Shown here in pieces: positions 27,955 through 35,691 of a DNA stretch of 64,000 nt; positions within the stretch are counted from its first letter, which is position 1, and every line of letters starts with the position of its first letter. Under the pieces are notes generated by a model that saw only the letters and a program-made list of their open reading frames with translations, was not told where the DNA came from and searched no databases. The stretch spans positions 1,984,001-2,048,000 of the forward strand of contig CBDCBG010000006.1 in assembly GCA_965214325.1 (NCBI GenBank), in the 5' to 3' direction. The stretch is from JAJEFO01 sp965214325 (GTDB lineage Bacteria > Pseudomonadota > Alphaproteobacteria > Rhodobacterales > Rhodobacteraceae). The translations under genes and the position numbers were made by a program.

Positions 27955-28104
27955 ATGCACTCGGCCGGCCATGCCGGGCGGAACGCGACCGACCGTCAGC
28001 GCATCAAGCGCAAGGCCGAGAGCTGGGCGCAGGGCTGCAGGAAGATGCCGCCGGGCGAGCGCCTCGCGGCGATCTCGGCGATCATGGCCGTCGAGGCCGG
28101 GTGA
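27955..28104 (+). CDS. Small ORF translationally coupled to IS66 tnpC
   Basis: 49-aa ORF from ATG 27955, ending in GTGA that overlaps the tnpC start at 28101. Basic protein with the segment TDRQRIKRKAESWAQGCRKM then PPGERLAAISAIMAVEAG, i.e. a charged helix followed by an alanine-rich helix. The GTGA overlap suggests a real gene of the IS66 unit, possibly a short accessory protein in the position of tnpB. I do not recognise the family firmly. The 252 bp between it and the recombinase show no gene. Confidence 0.4.
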   Translation: MHSAGHAGRNATDRQRIKRKAESWAQGCRKMPPGERLAAISAIMAVEAG

Positions 28105-28674
28105 CGGCGACGGTGAACCCGGCATCTCTGCGCGAGGAGTTCGAGGCGGCGAAGACGCGGATCAAGACGCTGCGAAAGGACGGCAAGGTGTCCGAAGAGG
28201 TCGATGCCGTGATCGGCGTCCTGTTCACCCTGCCGGGCATCCTGATCGCCGTCCTGCCGAAAAGGACGGCCCGCAAGACCGGCGCCAGCTCCGGCCTCCC
28301 GCCGTCGCGGACGGGGAGGGACGAGACCGCACGGCGCGCCGGCAGCAGCGGCAAGGGCGCGAAGCCGAACCTGCAGACGGGCGACAACCTCCGGAAGACC
28401 ACCGTCGAGGAGACGGTCGCCGCCGAGACCTGCGACACATGCGGCGCCGACCTGTCCGGCGTCGACCCCGTCGACCGGGAGCGTCGCGTCCTGCGCGACA
28501 TCGTGTTCGAGGCCGTCGAGCGCCGCGCGGAGGCCGAGGTCAAGGAATGCCCGGACTGCCGGGCCCGCTGCAGTGCGGCGCCGGCCTCCAGGCCTTCGTC
28601 GTCAACCTGCTGGTCGCCCACATGCTGTCGCTGCGCCGGGCCGTCGCGCTGGTGCAGGCGATCTCTGGCCTCAG

Positions 28675-28844
28675 ATGCCGTAATGGGGCGGCGATTCGCA
28701 CCAGCGCCGGTTCGGATCGGAAAGTGGGAAGGTGGCCGGTTTGGTGTCGTTGTCCCTGCCACGCACAACATGTGCTATTGTGGGTGGCGAAGTGTTCCCG
28801 GAGGAGCGCTTCCTGGTTCCATGATGACAGAAAGGACAACGACA
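28675..28844 (+). other. Left non-coding end of IS110-type element
   Basis: 170 bp between the element edge and the transposase ATG. About 32 bases (28751-28782, centred on TGCCACGCACAACATGTG) are unchanged in copy A (11525-11556) although copy A has lost most of its transposase. IS110-family elements are known to express a structured guide (bridge) RNA from a non-coding end. This end or the right end (29889-30421) is a candidate, but no fold was computed. Confidence 0.35.
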
Positions 28845-29888
28845 ATGGAGATCTTTATCGGACTGGACGTGTCTCTGGCAAGCACGGCGGTTTGCGCGCT
28901 TGGCGCCAATGGCAGGATCGTCAACGAGGCGAAGGTGCTTTCCGATCCCGGATCGCTCGTCGGGCATCTGCGCGGGCTGCCCGGCAGCGTCGCCGCGGTC
29001 GGCCTGGAGGCCGGCCCTCAGTCGCAGTGGCTTCACAAGGGGTTGAGCGAGGCCGGCTTCGAGACGGTGCTGATGGAGACGAGGCGCGTGAAGTCCTCGC
29101 TGAAGGCGGCCCCGGTCAAGACGGACCGGCGGGACGCGGAAGGCATCGCGCAATTGCTGCGCATGGGCTGGTTCCAGCCGGTGCACTGCAAGTCGGTCGC
29201 GTCCCAGGAGAAGCGGGCCCTGCTGACCTCGCGCAGCGCGCTGGTGGAAGGCCTGACGCGGATTGAGCTATCCGTGCGCGGCATCCTTCGCAACTTCGGC
29301 CTGAAGCTCGGCCGGGTCTCGAAGGGCCGCTGGGAGGAACGGGTCCGGGAACTGACCGCGGACAACGCGATGCTGTCGGACGTCGTCGCGCCGATCCTGC
29401 GGCTGCGCGCGCAGATGCGCAACGAGCTGGCCATGATGACGAGGAAGGTCAGGAACCTCGCCCTGTCGGACGCCACGTGCCGGCAGCTGATGACGATGCC
29501 GGGCGTGGGCCCGGTCACGGCGCTGGCCTTCGTCACCGCGGTCGACGATCCCGCCCGGTTCCGAAGGGCGAGGGACATCGGCGCCTGGGCGGGGCTGACG
29601 CCGAAACGGAGCCAGTCGGGAGAGCGGGACGTGTCGGGCGAGATCACGAGGACTGGAGACGTCGCGCTGCGAACGGCGCTCTTCCAGGCCGCCACGTCGA
29701 TGCTGCACGGCACGAAAAAGATGAACTGGCTGAAGTCCCGGGCGCTGCGGCTGGCGGCGAGGCGTGGCAGGAAGCGCGCCACGACCGCGCCGGCCCGGCG
29801 CATGGCCGTGGTTCCGCTCCGGATGTGGCTGGACGGGACGGAGTTCGGCTTCACCCGCGAGCAGGCGATGTCGCCTGACCCGGCATGA
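28845..29888 (+). CDS. IS110-family (IS1111-type) transposase
   Basis: 347-aa DEDD-type recombinase. The RuvC-like N-terminal domain has MEIFIGLDVSLASTAVCALG (Asp), VGLEAGPQSQWLHKGL (Glu) and KTDRRDAEGIAQLLRMGWFQ (two Asp). The C-terminal transposase_20 domain has CRQLMTMPGVGPVTALAFVT, RDIGAWAGLTPKRSQSGERD (with the Ser-containing region used for DNA cleavage in this family) and GDVALRTALFQAATSML. The start ATG 28845 has GAAAGGACAACG upstream; MMTERTT codons further up are also open. All motifs are present, so it may be active and could act on copy A. Confidence 0.92.
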   Translation: MEIFIGLDVSLASTAVCALGANGRIVNEAKVLSDPGSLVGHLRGLPGSVAAVGLEAGPQSQWLHKGLSEAGFETVLMETRRVKSSLKAAPVKTDRRDAEGIAQLLRMGWFQPVHCKSVASQEKRALLTSRSALVEGLTRIELSVRGILRNFGLKLGRVSKGRWEERVRELTADNAMLSDVVAPILRLRAQMRNELAMMTRKVRNLALSDATCRQLMTMPGVGPVTALAFVTAVDDPARFRRARDIGAWAGLTPKRSQSGERDVSGEITRTGDVALRTALFQAATSMLHGTKKMNWLKSRALRLAARRGRKRATTAPARRMAVVPLRMWLDGTEFGFTREQAMSPDPA

Positions 29889-30137
29889 GCGTGGCTGCAA
29901 CGGATCCGCAGTCCGTGACGAAGAGGGAAGGAGCGGGCACTGCCTCTTGAGAGGCGTCCCGTCCACGGACGTCCCCTTGCCGGGACGCGGTCCCCGATGA
30001 TGTCGTCGGACGCCTCGTTGCCGAACCGCGTTGTCGCGTTCGAGCACGCCATCGAGATTGACCCTCGGGGACCGAATCGGACCAGGCATCATGCAGGCGG
30101 CCGACGAGCCGGCCACGGACGGAAGGAAGATGCCCGG

Positions 30138-30279
30138 CGACGGACGTGAAGTGGACCTTCCCGGAAACATCGAGGTGAAGACTTGAGCGAAACCTGAACA
30201 GCGTCGGCCCCGCCGAGGGTTTCCCGGTTCGCCTCCGCAAGACTCTTGCGGTCGCTCCGGCGAACCGGGAAACCCTCGG
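30138..30279 (+). mobile_element. 142-bp hairpin-bearing insert inside the IS110-type element
   Basis: Aligning the right non-coding ends of the two IS110-type copies shows that GATGCCCGG continues directly into CTCC in copy A. In copy B, 142 bp lie between these sequences. The insert ends exactly at the outer edge of a large perfect hairpin (30212-30280). No flanking duplication is obvious. It could be a small non-autonomous element or a part of the original element lost from copy A. Confidence 0.5.
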
Positions 30280-30280
30280 C
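30212..30280. repeat. Perfect 22-bp inverted repeat with a nested 8-bp hairpin
   Basis: The left arm 30212-30233 (starting GCCGAGGGTTTCCCGG) is exactly complementary to 30259-30280. The 25-base spacer holds a second perfect palindrome, CCGCAAGA (30235-30242), C, TCTTGCGG (30244-30251). The whole folds as a hairpin on a hairpin. It would be extremely stable as RNA or as single-stranded DNA. No T-run follows on either strand, so it does not look like a simple terminator. Confidence 0.9.
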
Positions 30281-31284
30281 TCCAGGCTTGGACGTCAACG
30301 CCGCTCCCGGCACCAACGCCGCGAAACTTGCCGCCGGCGACGGGATCGTGTTGTCAGGTTCGGGCGTCATTGCCGCTCATGCGCAGGACTTAGTGCTTGA
30401 CGTGGGGGGCCCCATTACGGAAGGCTCTCCGAGGCCACCTGCCTCGGCTGCGTCAGGCGCCTGCATGAAGCGCTGCAGCCATGGGAGGAGGCCGCCATCG
30501 CGCATCTCCTGGAACGCCCGGCCCTGCATGCCGACGAGACCGGCTTCCGGGTCGACGGCAGGACCCGGTGGCTCCATGTCGTCACCGACGGCTCCCTGAC
30601 CCTGAAGTTCCTGCACCGGAAGCGCGGAAGGGAGGCGATCGACGAGATCGGCATCATCCCGCGCTACGCCGGCACGCTGGTCCACGACTGCCGGGCGACG
30701 TGCCTGGCCCATGATCAATGCAAGCATCAGCTCTGTGGGAGCCACCTCCTGAGGGAACGGCCTTCGTCGTCGGGTCCAACGGCTTCCGCTGGGCGCGCCT
30801 GACGGAGAGGCTGCTGCGCGAGGCCTGCCACAGGGTCGACAGGAGCGACACCAAGACCCTGCCCGAGGACGGGCGCGCGGCCGTGCGCAGGCGATGCCGG
30901 ACGATCCTGACCCAGGGTGCCAGGGAGCTGCCCGAGATCCCGCCGCGCCCGAAAGGGAAACGGGGACGGATCGCGAAGTCCGACGCGCACAACCTGCACG
31001 AGCGCCTCGTGAAGCACGAGGTGTCCGTGCCGCGCTTCATGGCGGACCCGGACGTCAGCTTCACGAACAACTCGGCCGAGCGGAAGACCAGGATGGCGAA
31101 GGTCAAGATCAAGCATCCATGTCCGGATGCTTCCGGACCCGGCTTCACGCCGAAGCCTGGTGCCGGATCTCAAGCTGCCTGAGCTCGATGGCGGCACTCG
31201 GATACAACCCTATCGTCGCCATCCAGATCGCGCTCGCCGGAAACGCCGCCGACATGATAAACATGCACGACCCAAGGCGCGGAA

Positions 31285-31306
31285 CCAACTAGGGGTGAGC
31301 AGTTAC
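31285..31306 (+). repeat. IS66 right terminal repeat
   Basis: Ends GGGGTGAGCAGTTAC. The outer 15 bases are the complement of the left end at 20794 and all 22 bases are the complement of 18026-18047. It contains the stop codon of tnpC. The 181 bp that follow to the dehydrogenase stop show no gene. Confidence 0.75.
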
Positions 31307-31487
31307 CAATATTCCTGCAACCTGTCGTGCCGTTAGGCGGAGTGGCGACGGTTGGCGACGAACTGCAAGACGGCGGATCTTGACGGACCACTGACTCGCG
31401 CCCGAGCCACGCTACGAGGGCATCGATGTCAACAACCCTTTCGCAGGCACGCCGGCGACCGCAAGGTCTGACGGCAGCGTCCACCGC

Positions 31488-32924
31488 CTACCATTCGGTC
31501 GAGATGTACTGAGTTTCCTGGAATTCGAGCATGCCTTCCTTCCCGCCTTCACGACCCAGACCCGACTGCTTGACGCCGCCAAAGGGTGCTGCCGGGTCGG
31601 ACACAAGACCGCGATTCAATCCGATCATGCCGAATTCAAGCCGTTCGGCCAGTCCCATGCCTCGGCTCATGTCCTTTGTGTAGAGGTACGCGACCAAGCC
31701 ATACTGCGTGTCGTTTGCCCGGCGGATGATCTCGTCCTCGTCCCGGAACGCCTGAATTGCGGCAACCGGCCCGAAAATCTCTTCGTGAAGGCACTCGGCA
31801 TCGTCCGGAACATTGGTCATCACGGTAGGAGGATAGTAGAAGCCGGGACCATTGGGACGGACGCCACCGAGTTTCAGGTCGGCGCCCTTGGCCACTGCGT
31901 CCCGCACGAAGTGATCGACCTTGTCCCGGGTCTCGGCATTGACGAGCGGACCGACATCGATGCCGTCCTCCAGGCCGTTACCCATCGTCAGCGCCGCCAT
32001 CCTTGCCACGTAGCGCTCAACGAATGCGCCCTCGATCTCTTCATGGACGTAGATGCGGTTGGCAGCAGTGCAGGCCTCGCCAATGTTGCGCATCTTGGCG
32101 ACGATCAGCCCTTCCGCGGCCGCGTCCAGATCGGCATCCCTGCACACGATGAACGGTGCGTTGCCGCCAAGTTCCATCGCCGGCTTGACAATGTTGTCGG
32201 CCGCCGAGCGCAGAAGCTTGCGCCCGACTTCGGTCGAGCCGGTGAATGACAGGACCCGGACCCTGGGATCGGCCAGCATTGCACCCACGACCGCCCCGGA
32301 AGAGCGCGATGGGAGCACGTTGACGACACCGGGCGGTGCCCCGGCCGCTTCGAGAATCTCCATGAGGGCTAGCATGGTCAGAGGCGTTTCCGATGCCGGC
32401 TTGATGACAACGGGGCAGCCTGCCGCCAAGGCAGGACCGATCTTTCGCGCTCCCATGGCGGCAGGATAGTTCCACGGCGTCACCAGAGCGGCGATGCCCG
32501 CCGGTTTCTGGTGGACAACGATGCGGGCGCCTGTCGCCGGCGCCATGCCGACATGCCCCGCAGACCGAACCGCCTCCTCAGCGTACCAGCGAAAGAACTC
32601 GGCGGCGTACCGTGCCTCGCCTGTTGCGTCCGCGCCGGCCTTGCCGTTCTCCAGCGTGATCAGGCGAGCAATGTCGTCGATCCGCTCGACAAAGAGGTCG
32701 TAAGCGCGGCGGAGCACTTCGCCTCTTTCGCGCGGGCTCCTGGCACTCCAGTCGGCAAAGGCCGATTCGGCGGCATCGAGGCAGGCCATGGCGTCTTCGA
32801 CCGTTCCTGATGCGACAGTGGCAAGGACAGTCTCGTCAGCCGGGTTCAAGACGTCGAATCGGCCGCCGTCAGAAGCGTCGCGCCATTGACCACCGATGCA
32901 GAGCTTGTTCAGGAAGTCGGTCAT
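31488..32924 (-). CDS. NAD(P)-dependent aldehyde dehydrogenase (succinate-semialdehyde dehydrogenase-like)
   Basis: 478-aa ALDH-superfamily enzyme that oxidises an aldehyde to the acid in the cytoplasm. Catalytic Cys285 (NIGEACTAANR), general base Glu251 (AMELGGNAPF) and oxyanion Asn152 (TPWNYPAAMGARKI) are all present, as are the cofactor motif FTGSTEVG and the C-terminal PFGGVKQSGLGREGG. Overall text is closest to GabD-type succinate-semialdehyde dehydrogenases, but related glycolaldehyde or other semialdehyde enzymes look alike. It is the last gene of the sugar-ABC operon, 64 bp after the hydrolase, suggesting a role in degrading the imported compound. Intact. Its 3' end faces the IS66 right end. 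Confidence 0.9.
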   Translation of the reverse strand: MTDFLNKLCIGGQWRDASDGGRFDVLNPADETVLATVASGTVEDAMACLDAAESAFADWSARSPRERGEVLRRAYDLFVERIDDIARLITLENGKAGADATGEARYAAEFFRWYAEEAVRSAGHVGMAPATGARIVVHQKPAGIAALVTPWNYPAAMGARKIGPALAAGCPVVIKPASETPLTMLALMEILEAAGAPPGVVNVLPSRSSGAVVGAMLADPRVRVLSFTGSTEVGRKLLRSAADNIVKPAMELGGNAPFIVCRDADLDAAAEGLIVAKMRNIGEACTAANRIYVHEEIEGAFVERYVARMAALTMGNGLEDGIDVGPLVNAETRDKVDHFVRDAVAKGADLKLGGVRPNGPGFYYPPTVMTNVPDDAECLHEEIFGPVAAIQAFRDEDEIIRRANDTQYGLVAYLYTKDMSRGMGLAERLEFGMIGLNRGLVSDPAAPFGGVKQSGLGREGGKEGMLEFQETQYISTEW

Positions 32925-32988
32925 TTGCGGTCCTCTTCTGTGCGCGTAGCCTCGGTTATGCGCAGACGTGCGCGAAGCCTCTCGGGAA

Positions 32989-33684
32989 CTATGCTCTCAT
33001 CCATGCTCTCAATGCCTCATTCGTTCGTGCCGGCTGCTCCAGGTTCGGCAAGTGCCCTGCACCCGAGACAATGACCAACCTTGAGCCCGGAATCATGGCG
33101 TGCATGAATTCGTGCCGCTGCACCGGGCAGAGAGGATCTTCCTGCCCGCACAGTACAAGAGCCGGCACCGCGATTCCACGCAGCGTTTCGCTCTGGTCCG
33201 GGCGGGACTGAACCGCGCGGAACTGCTCGGTGAAGACGTCCGCCCCGAGGGCTTCCGCCATCTCCAGGCAGAGATTGAGGAGCGGCCCCCTGGCCGAGCC
33301 AGCCGCGAGATAGTGCGGCATGATCTCCTCGCGCATGACCTTGCTGAGGCCGCCATTCACAACCTTCCCGATCTGCGCCTCGCGCAGCTCGGCCCTTTCA
33401 GGCGGCTCAGGGAGCGGGTTCGTGTCCATCAGTGCCACACGCCTGACCCGATCCGCGGCCTGCCTGATCATCTCCATGGCGACGATCCCGCCCATTGAAA
33501 GGCCCGCAAGCGCAAACGCCGGCGGAGCGACATCGAGAATGCGCCGCGCAAGTTCCGGAATCGTGGCTGCGCCAACGGGCGGCACGACCATCACCGGCCG
33601 TTCTGCCGAGAATTCAGCCATCTGCGGAGAAAAGAGGCGCGCGTCACACATCGCACCGGGTATGAGCACGAGTGGTTCCTGCAT
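32989..33684 (-). CDS. Alpha/beta-fold hydrolase
   Basis: 231-aa small alpha/beta hydrolase. It starts MQEPLVLIPGAMCDARLF, has nucleophile elbow AFALAGLSMGGIVAMEMI (Ser), GQEDPLCP (acid) and SGAGHLPNLEQP (His), so the triad is complete. It resembles esterase or lactonase-like enzymes of catabolic operons. ATG 33684 overlaps the stop of a small ORF upstream (TGATG), implying coupled translation; a TTG one codon earlier is the alternative. In an operon between the sugar ABC ATPase and the aldehyde dehydrogenase, it might open a lactone or cleave an ester of the imported compound. This is inferred from position only. Confidence 0.87.
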   Translation of the reverse strand: MQEPLVLIPGAMCDARLFSPQMAEFSAERPVMVVPPVGAATIPELARRILDVAPPAFALAGLSMGGIVAMEMIRQAADRVRRVALMDTNPLPEPPERAELREAQIGKVVNGGLSKVMREEIMPHYLAAGSARGPLLNLCLEMAEALGADVFTEQFRAVQSRPDQSETLRGIAVPALVLCGQEDPLCPVQRHEFMHAMIPGSRLVIVSGAGHLPNLEQPARTNEALRAWMRA

Positions 33685-33791
33685 CAATTGAGCACGAGCA
33701 TGAAGCCAGCGGGAACCTCGCGGCCGTTCAAGCGACCCGTACCGGCCTCGATCTGCCTGCCAAACGGCTCATTGCGTCCTGAGTAGCCCAT
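33684..33791 (-). CDS. 35-aa ORF between ABC ATPase and hydrolase
   Basis: ATG 33791 lies 11 bp after the ATPase stop, and its TGA overlaps the hydrolase ATG as TGATG. The peptide contains GYSGRNEPFGRQIEAG and GREVPAGFMLVLN. I do not recognise it; it could be a genuine small operon protein, a translation-coupling leader, or the surviving end of a larger lost gene. The tight spacing on both sides is the only support. Confidence 0.35.
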   Translation of the reverse strand: MGYSGRNEPFGRQIEAGTGRLNGREVPAGFMLVLN

Positions 33792-33801
33792 GGTCGCGCG
33801 C

Positions 33802-34860
33802 TCAGACCCTGATCCGGCTTCCGGTGCCCGGGTCGAACACGTAAAGGTGTTCCGGGTTCAGCGAGACGCCGATCATTTCATCCTGTTCCTTGCGCAGATA
33901 CCTGTCGCCCTTCGCGATCACCCGCTGGCTGCCCCACTGAACGGTCAGGAGCGTTGCTTCACCCGTGTTCTCGAAGGCGTAGATGCGCACGTCAATGTTG
34001 CCCTGTCCGGCCTCCGACACGCGGATGTCGTCGGCGCGGACTCCAAGAACCGCCTCCTTGCGATCATCGGCGCCAACCGGCACCAGGCGAGTGCCTCCGG
34101 TCGTGACGAACTGGCCGCCCTGGATCGAGCCATTGATCAGGTTCATTGCAGGCGAGCCGATGAAGCCGGCGACAAAGAGATTTGCGGGGTCGTTGTAGAT
34201 CTCGTCCGGCGAACCGAGCTGCTGGATCACGCCGTCCTTCATCACGGCCACACGGTCCGCAAGCGTCATCGCCTCGATCTGGTCGTGGGTCACGTAAACC
34301 GTGGTGACCTTCAACTCGCGGCTGAGGTGCTTGAGTTCCGCCCGCATCGTGACCCGCAGCTTGGCATCGAGATTCGAGAGTGGCTCGTCCATCAGGAACA
34401 CCTTTGGCGTGCGCACGATGGCTCGCGCCAGCGCCACGCGTTGGCGCTGGCCGCCTGAAAGAGCCTTGGGCCTGCGGTCAAGGAACCTGGTCAGTTCGAC
34501 CTGCTCGGCCGCCTTTCTTACGCGCGGCTCAATCTCGCCGTTTGGGGCGCCCCGCACTCTCAGAGGATAGGCGATGTTGTCGAAGACCGACATGTGCGGA
34601 TAGAGCCCGTAGTTCTGGAAGACCATGGCGACGTCGCGATCCTTTGGCAGATCGTCGTTGACCATCCTGTCACCGATCCAGATCTCGCCCTCCGTGGGCT
34701 CTTCCAGCCCGGCGATCATGCGCATAGTGGTCGTCTTGCCGCAGCCCGACGGGCCCAGAAGAACCAGGAATTCCTTGTCCGAAACTTCCAGCGACTGGCC
34801 GTCGACGGCGACGAATTCACCCCATCGCTTGGTCAGGTTGTTGAGAATGACTTCCGCCAT
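33802..34860 (-). CDS. Sugar ABC transporter ATPase (UgpC/MsmK type)
   Basis: 352-aa ATPase of a CUT1-type carbohydrate importer. Walker A GPSGCGKTTTMRMIAGLEEP, Q-loop MVFQNYGLYPHMSV, signature LSGGQRQRVALARAIVRTPK, Walker B VFLMDEPLSNLDAK and H-loop YVTHDQIEAMTLAD are present, followed by the regulatory OB domain (residues about 240-352; GVRADDIRV, NPEHLYVFDPGTG). Complete and of standard length. The start ATG 34860 overlaps the last base of the permease stop. Third transport component of the operon running from 37969 to 31488. Confidence 0.94.
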   Translation of the reverse strand: MAEVILNNLTKRWGEFVAVDGQSLEVSDKEFLVLLGPSGCGKTTTMRMIAGLEEPTEGEIWIGDRMVNDDLPKDRDVAMVFQNYGLYPHMSVFDNIAYPLRVRGAPNGEIEPRVRKAAEQVELTRFLDRRPKALSGGQRQRVALARAIVRTPKVFLMDEPLSNLDAKLRVTMRAELKHLSRELKVTTVYVTHDQIEAMTLADRVAVMKDGVIQQLGSPDEIYNDPANLFVAGFIGSPAMNLINGSIQGGQFVTTGGTRLVPVGADDRKEAVLGVRADDIRVSEAGQGNIDVRIYAFENTGEATLLTVQWGSQRVIAKGDRYLRKEQDEMIGVSLNPEHLYVFDPGTGSRIRV

Positions 34861-35687
34861 CAGCGCACCGCCCCCATGGTCATGCCTTGCACGAAGTATC
34901 TCCGGATGATGAGCGCCAGCACGAACATCGGCAGCATGATGATAATGCCGGCGGCACTGAGCAGGTTCCAGAGATCGCCCTCCTCCGCCTTGAAGAGCGC
35001 GAGTCCGATAGGCAGCGTCACCGCGTCCTTGTTCGTCAGGATCAGTGCGAAGAGAAACTCGTTCCAGGCAATGATGAAGCAGAAGATGCCCGCTGTCAGC
35101 AGTCCGGGCGCCGCCATTGGAAGGACGATGTTGCGAATTACCTGCAGCCGCGAAGAGCCGTCGACCATTGCAGCCTCTTCGGTGTCCAGCGGAATGCCGT
35201 CGATGAAGCCCTTGATCATCCAGATCGCGAAGGGCATGACGATGGCAAGATTGACGAGGATCAGTCCGATCCGCGTGTCCAAAAGCCCGATGTCGCGGAA
35301 CATCACGAAGAAGGGCAGGATGATCACCACTGCGGGCACGAACTGCGTGGCCAGGATGATGACCAGCATCGCGGTCTCGCCTGTGAGCCTGAAGCGGCTG
35401 AACGAATATGCCGCCATGGTCGCGATCGGAATTGCTAGCACCACGGTGAAGAAGGCCACAATGGTCGAATTCATCAGCTTGTGGCCCAGAAAGAAGGGCG
35501 GCTCGAAAACCGTGCCGAAGTTCTCAAGTGTAGGCGTGAAGAACAGCTTCAGCTGGAACACGTCGATGTGGTTCTTGAAGGCCGCCATGAAGATCCACGC
35601 GATCGGCACCAGCATGATCAGGATGGCGATCAGGATCAGCGCCACCTGCAAGGCGTTCATGACCTGCTTTCTCCGCCGGCCGATCAT
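34860..35687 (-). CDS. Sugar ABC transporter permease (MalG/UgpE type)
   Basis: 275-aa inner-membrane permease with six hydrophobic segments. ATG 35687 (MIGRRRKQVMNALQVALILI) is preferred because it follows the previous gene's stop by 4 bp and starts with the usual basic cytoplasmic end. A start 11 codons earlier would overlap that gene. The EAA-type loop reads DTEEAAMVDGSSRLQVIRNI followed by VLPMAAPGLLTAGIF, which docks the ATPase. TTFL-like N-terminal region FKNHIDVFQLKLFFTPTLEN is typical of MalG relatives. Intact. Confidence 0.92.
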   Translation of the reverse strand: MIGRRRKQVMNALQVALILIAILIMLVPIAWIFMAAFKNHIDVFQLKLFFTPTLENFGTVFEPPFFLGHKLMNSTIVAFFTVVLAIPIATMAAYSFSRFRLTGETAMLVIILATQFVPAVVIILPFFVMFRDIGLLDTRIGLILVNLAIVMPFAIWMIKGFIDGIPLDTEEAAMVDGSSRLQVIRNIVLPMAAPGLLTAGIFCFIIAWNEFLFALILTNKDAVTLPIGLALFKAEEGDLWNLLSAAGIIIMLPMFVLALIIRRYFVQGMTMGAVR

Positions 35688-35691
35688 CGGG

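Larger units (their letters stand above)
28675..30421 (+). mobile_element. IS110/IS1111-type insertion element, copy B with intact transposase
   Basis: 1747-bp element within IS66 tnpC. Its ends carry the perfect 12-bp inverted pair CCGTAATGGGGC (28678-28689) and GCCCCATTACGG (30409-30420). The dinucleotide AG flanks both sides (28673-28674, 30422-30423). Removing the element and one AG joins QAISGLR to LSEATCLG in frame, so the boundary is well supported. The layout is 170 bp of non-coding left end, a 347-codon transposase, and a 533-bp non-coding right end. The latter holds a 142-bp stretch absent from copy A. A long right end plus subterminal inverted repeats fits the IS1111 subgroup. Confidence 0.85.
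28101..31291 (+). pseudogene. tnpC: IS66-family transposase TnpC, interrupted and frameshifted
   Basis: DDE transposase starting with GTG 28101. It has an N-terminal coiled coil (SLREEFEAAKTRIKTLRKDG), a basic linker and the zinc-finger-like CDTCGADLSGVDPVDRERRV followed by KECPDCRAR. A short deletion/frameshift near 28565 follows, then CGAGLQAFVVNLLVAHMLSL and RRAVALVQAISGL, where the IS110-type element enters. After 30421: LSEATCLGCVRRLHEALQPW, HADETGFRVDGRTRWLHVVT (first Asp), RKRGREAIDEIGIIPRYAGT with LVHDC (second Asp), LPEIPPRPKGKRGRIAKSDA, then DPDVSFTNNSAERKTRMAKV (Glu) and AALGYNPIVAIQIALAGNAA. At least two more small shifts occur near 30755 and 31110. The stop at 31289-31291 lies inside the right terminal repeat. 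Confidence 0.85.
20794..31306 (+). mobile_element. IS66-type unit with nested serine-recombinase, IS21 and IS110-type insertions
   Basis: Interpreted outer element of about 10.5 kb between inverted ends GTAACTGCTCACCCC (20794) and its complement (31306). The IS66 coding remnant is on the right (small ORF 27955, tnpC 28101-31291). The left part is occupied by a methylase/DUF5372/HTH/recombinase module (20878-27702), whose recombinase is split by IS21. tnpC is split by the IS110-type element. The tnpA/tnpB genes usual for IS66 are not seen, so either the inserted module replaced them or this IS66 subgroup never had them. Subtracting the two dated insertions (2955 and about 1749 bp) leaves about 5.8 kb. 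Confidence 0.5.

Noticed and set aside
30212..30280. Rho-independent terminator
   Set aside because: Very strong stem, but no T-run on either side and a second hairpin fills the loop; position inside a 142-bp insert suggests another role.
17688..31306. Classical integrative island with tRNA-derived att repeats
   Set aside because: No copy of the tRNA 3' end and no tyrosine integrase were found; the content is layered insertion sequences.
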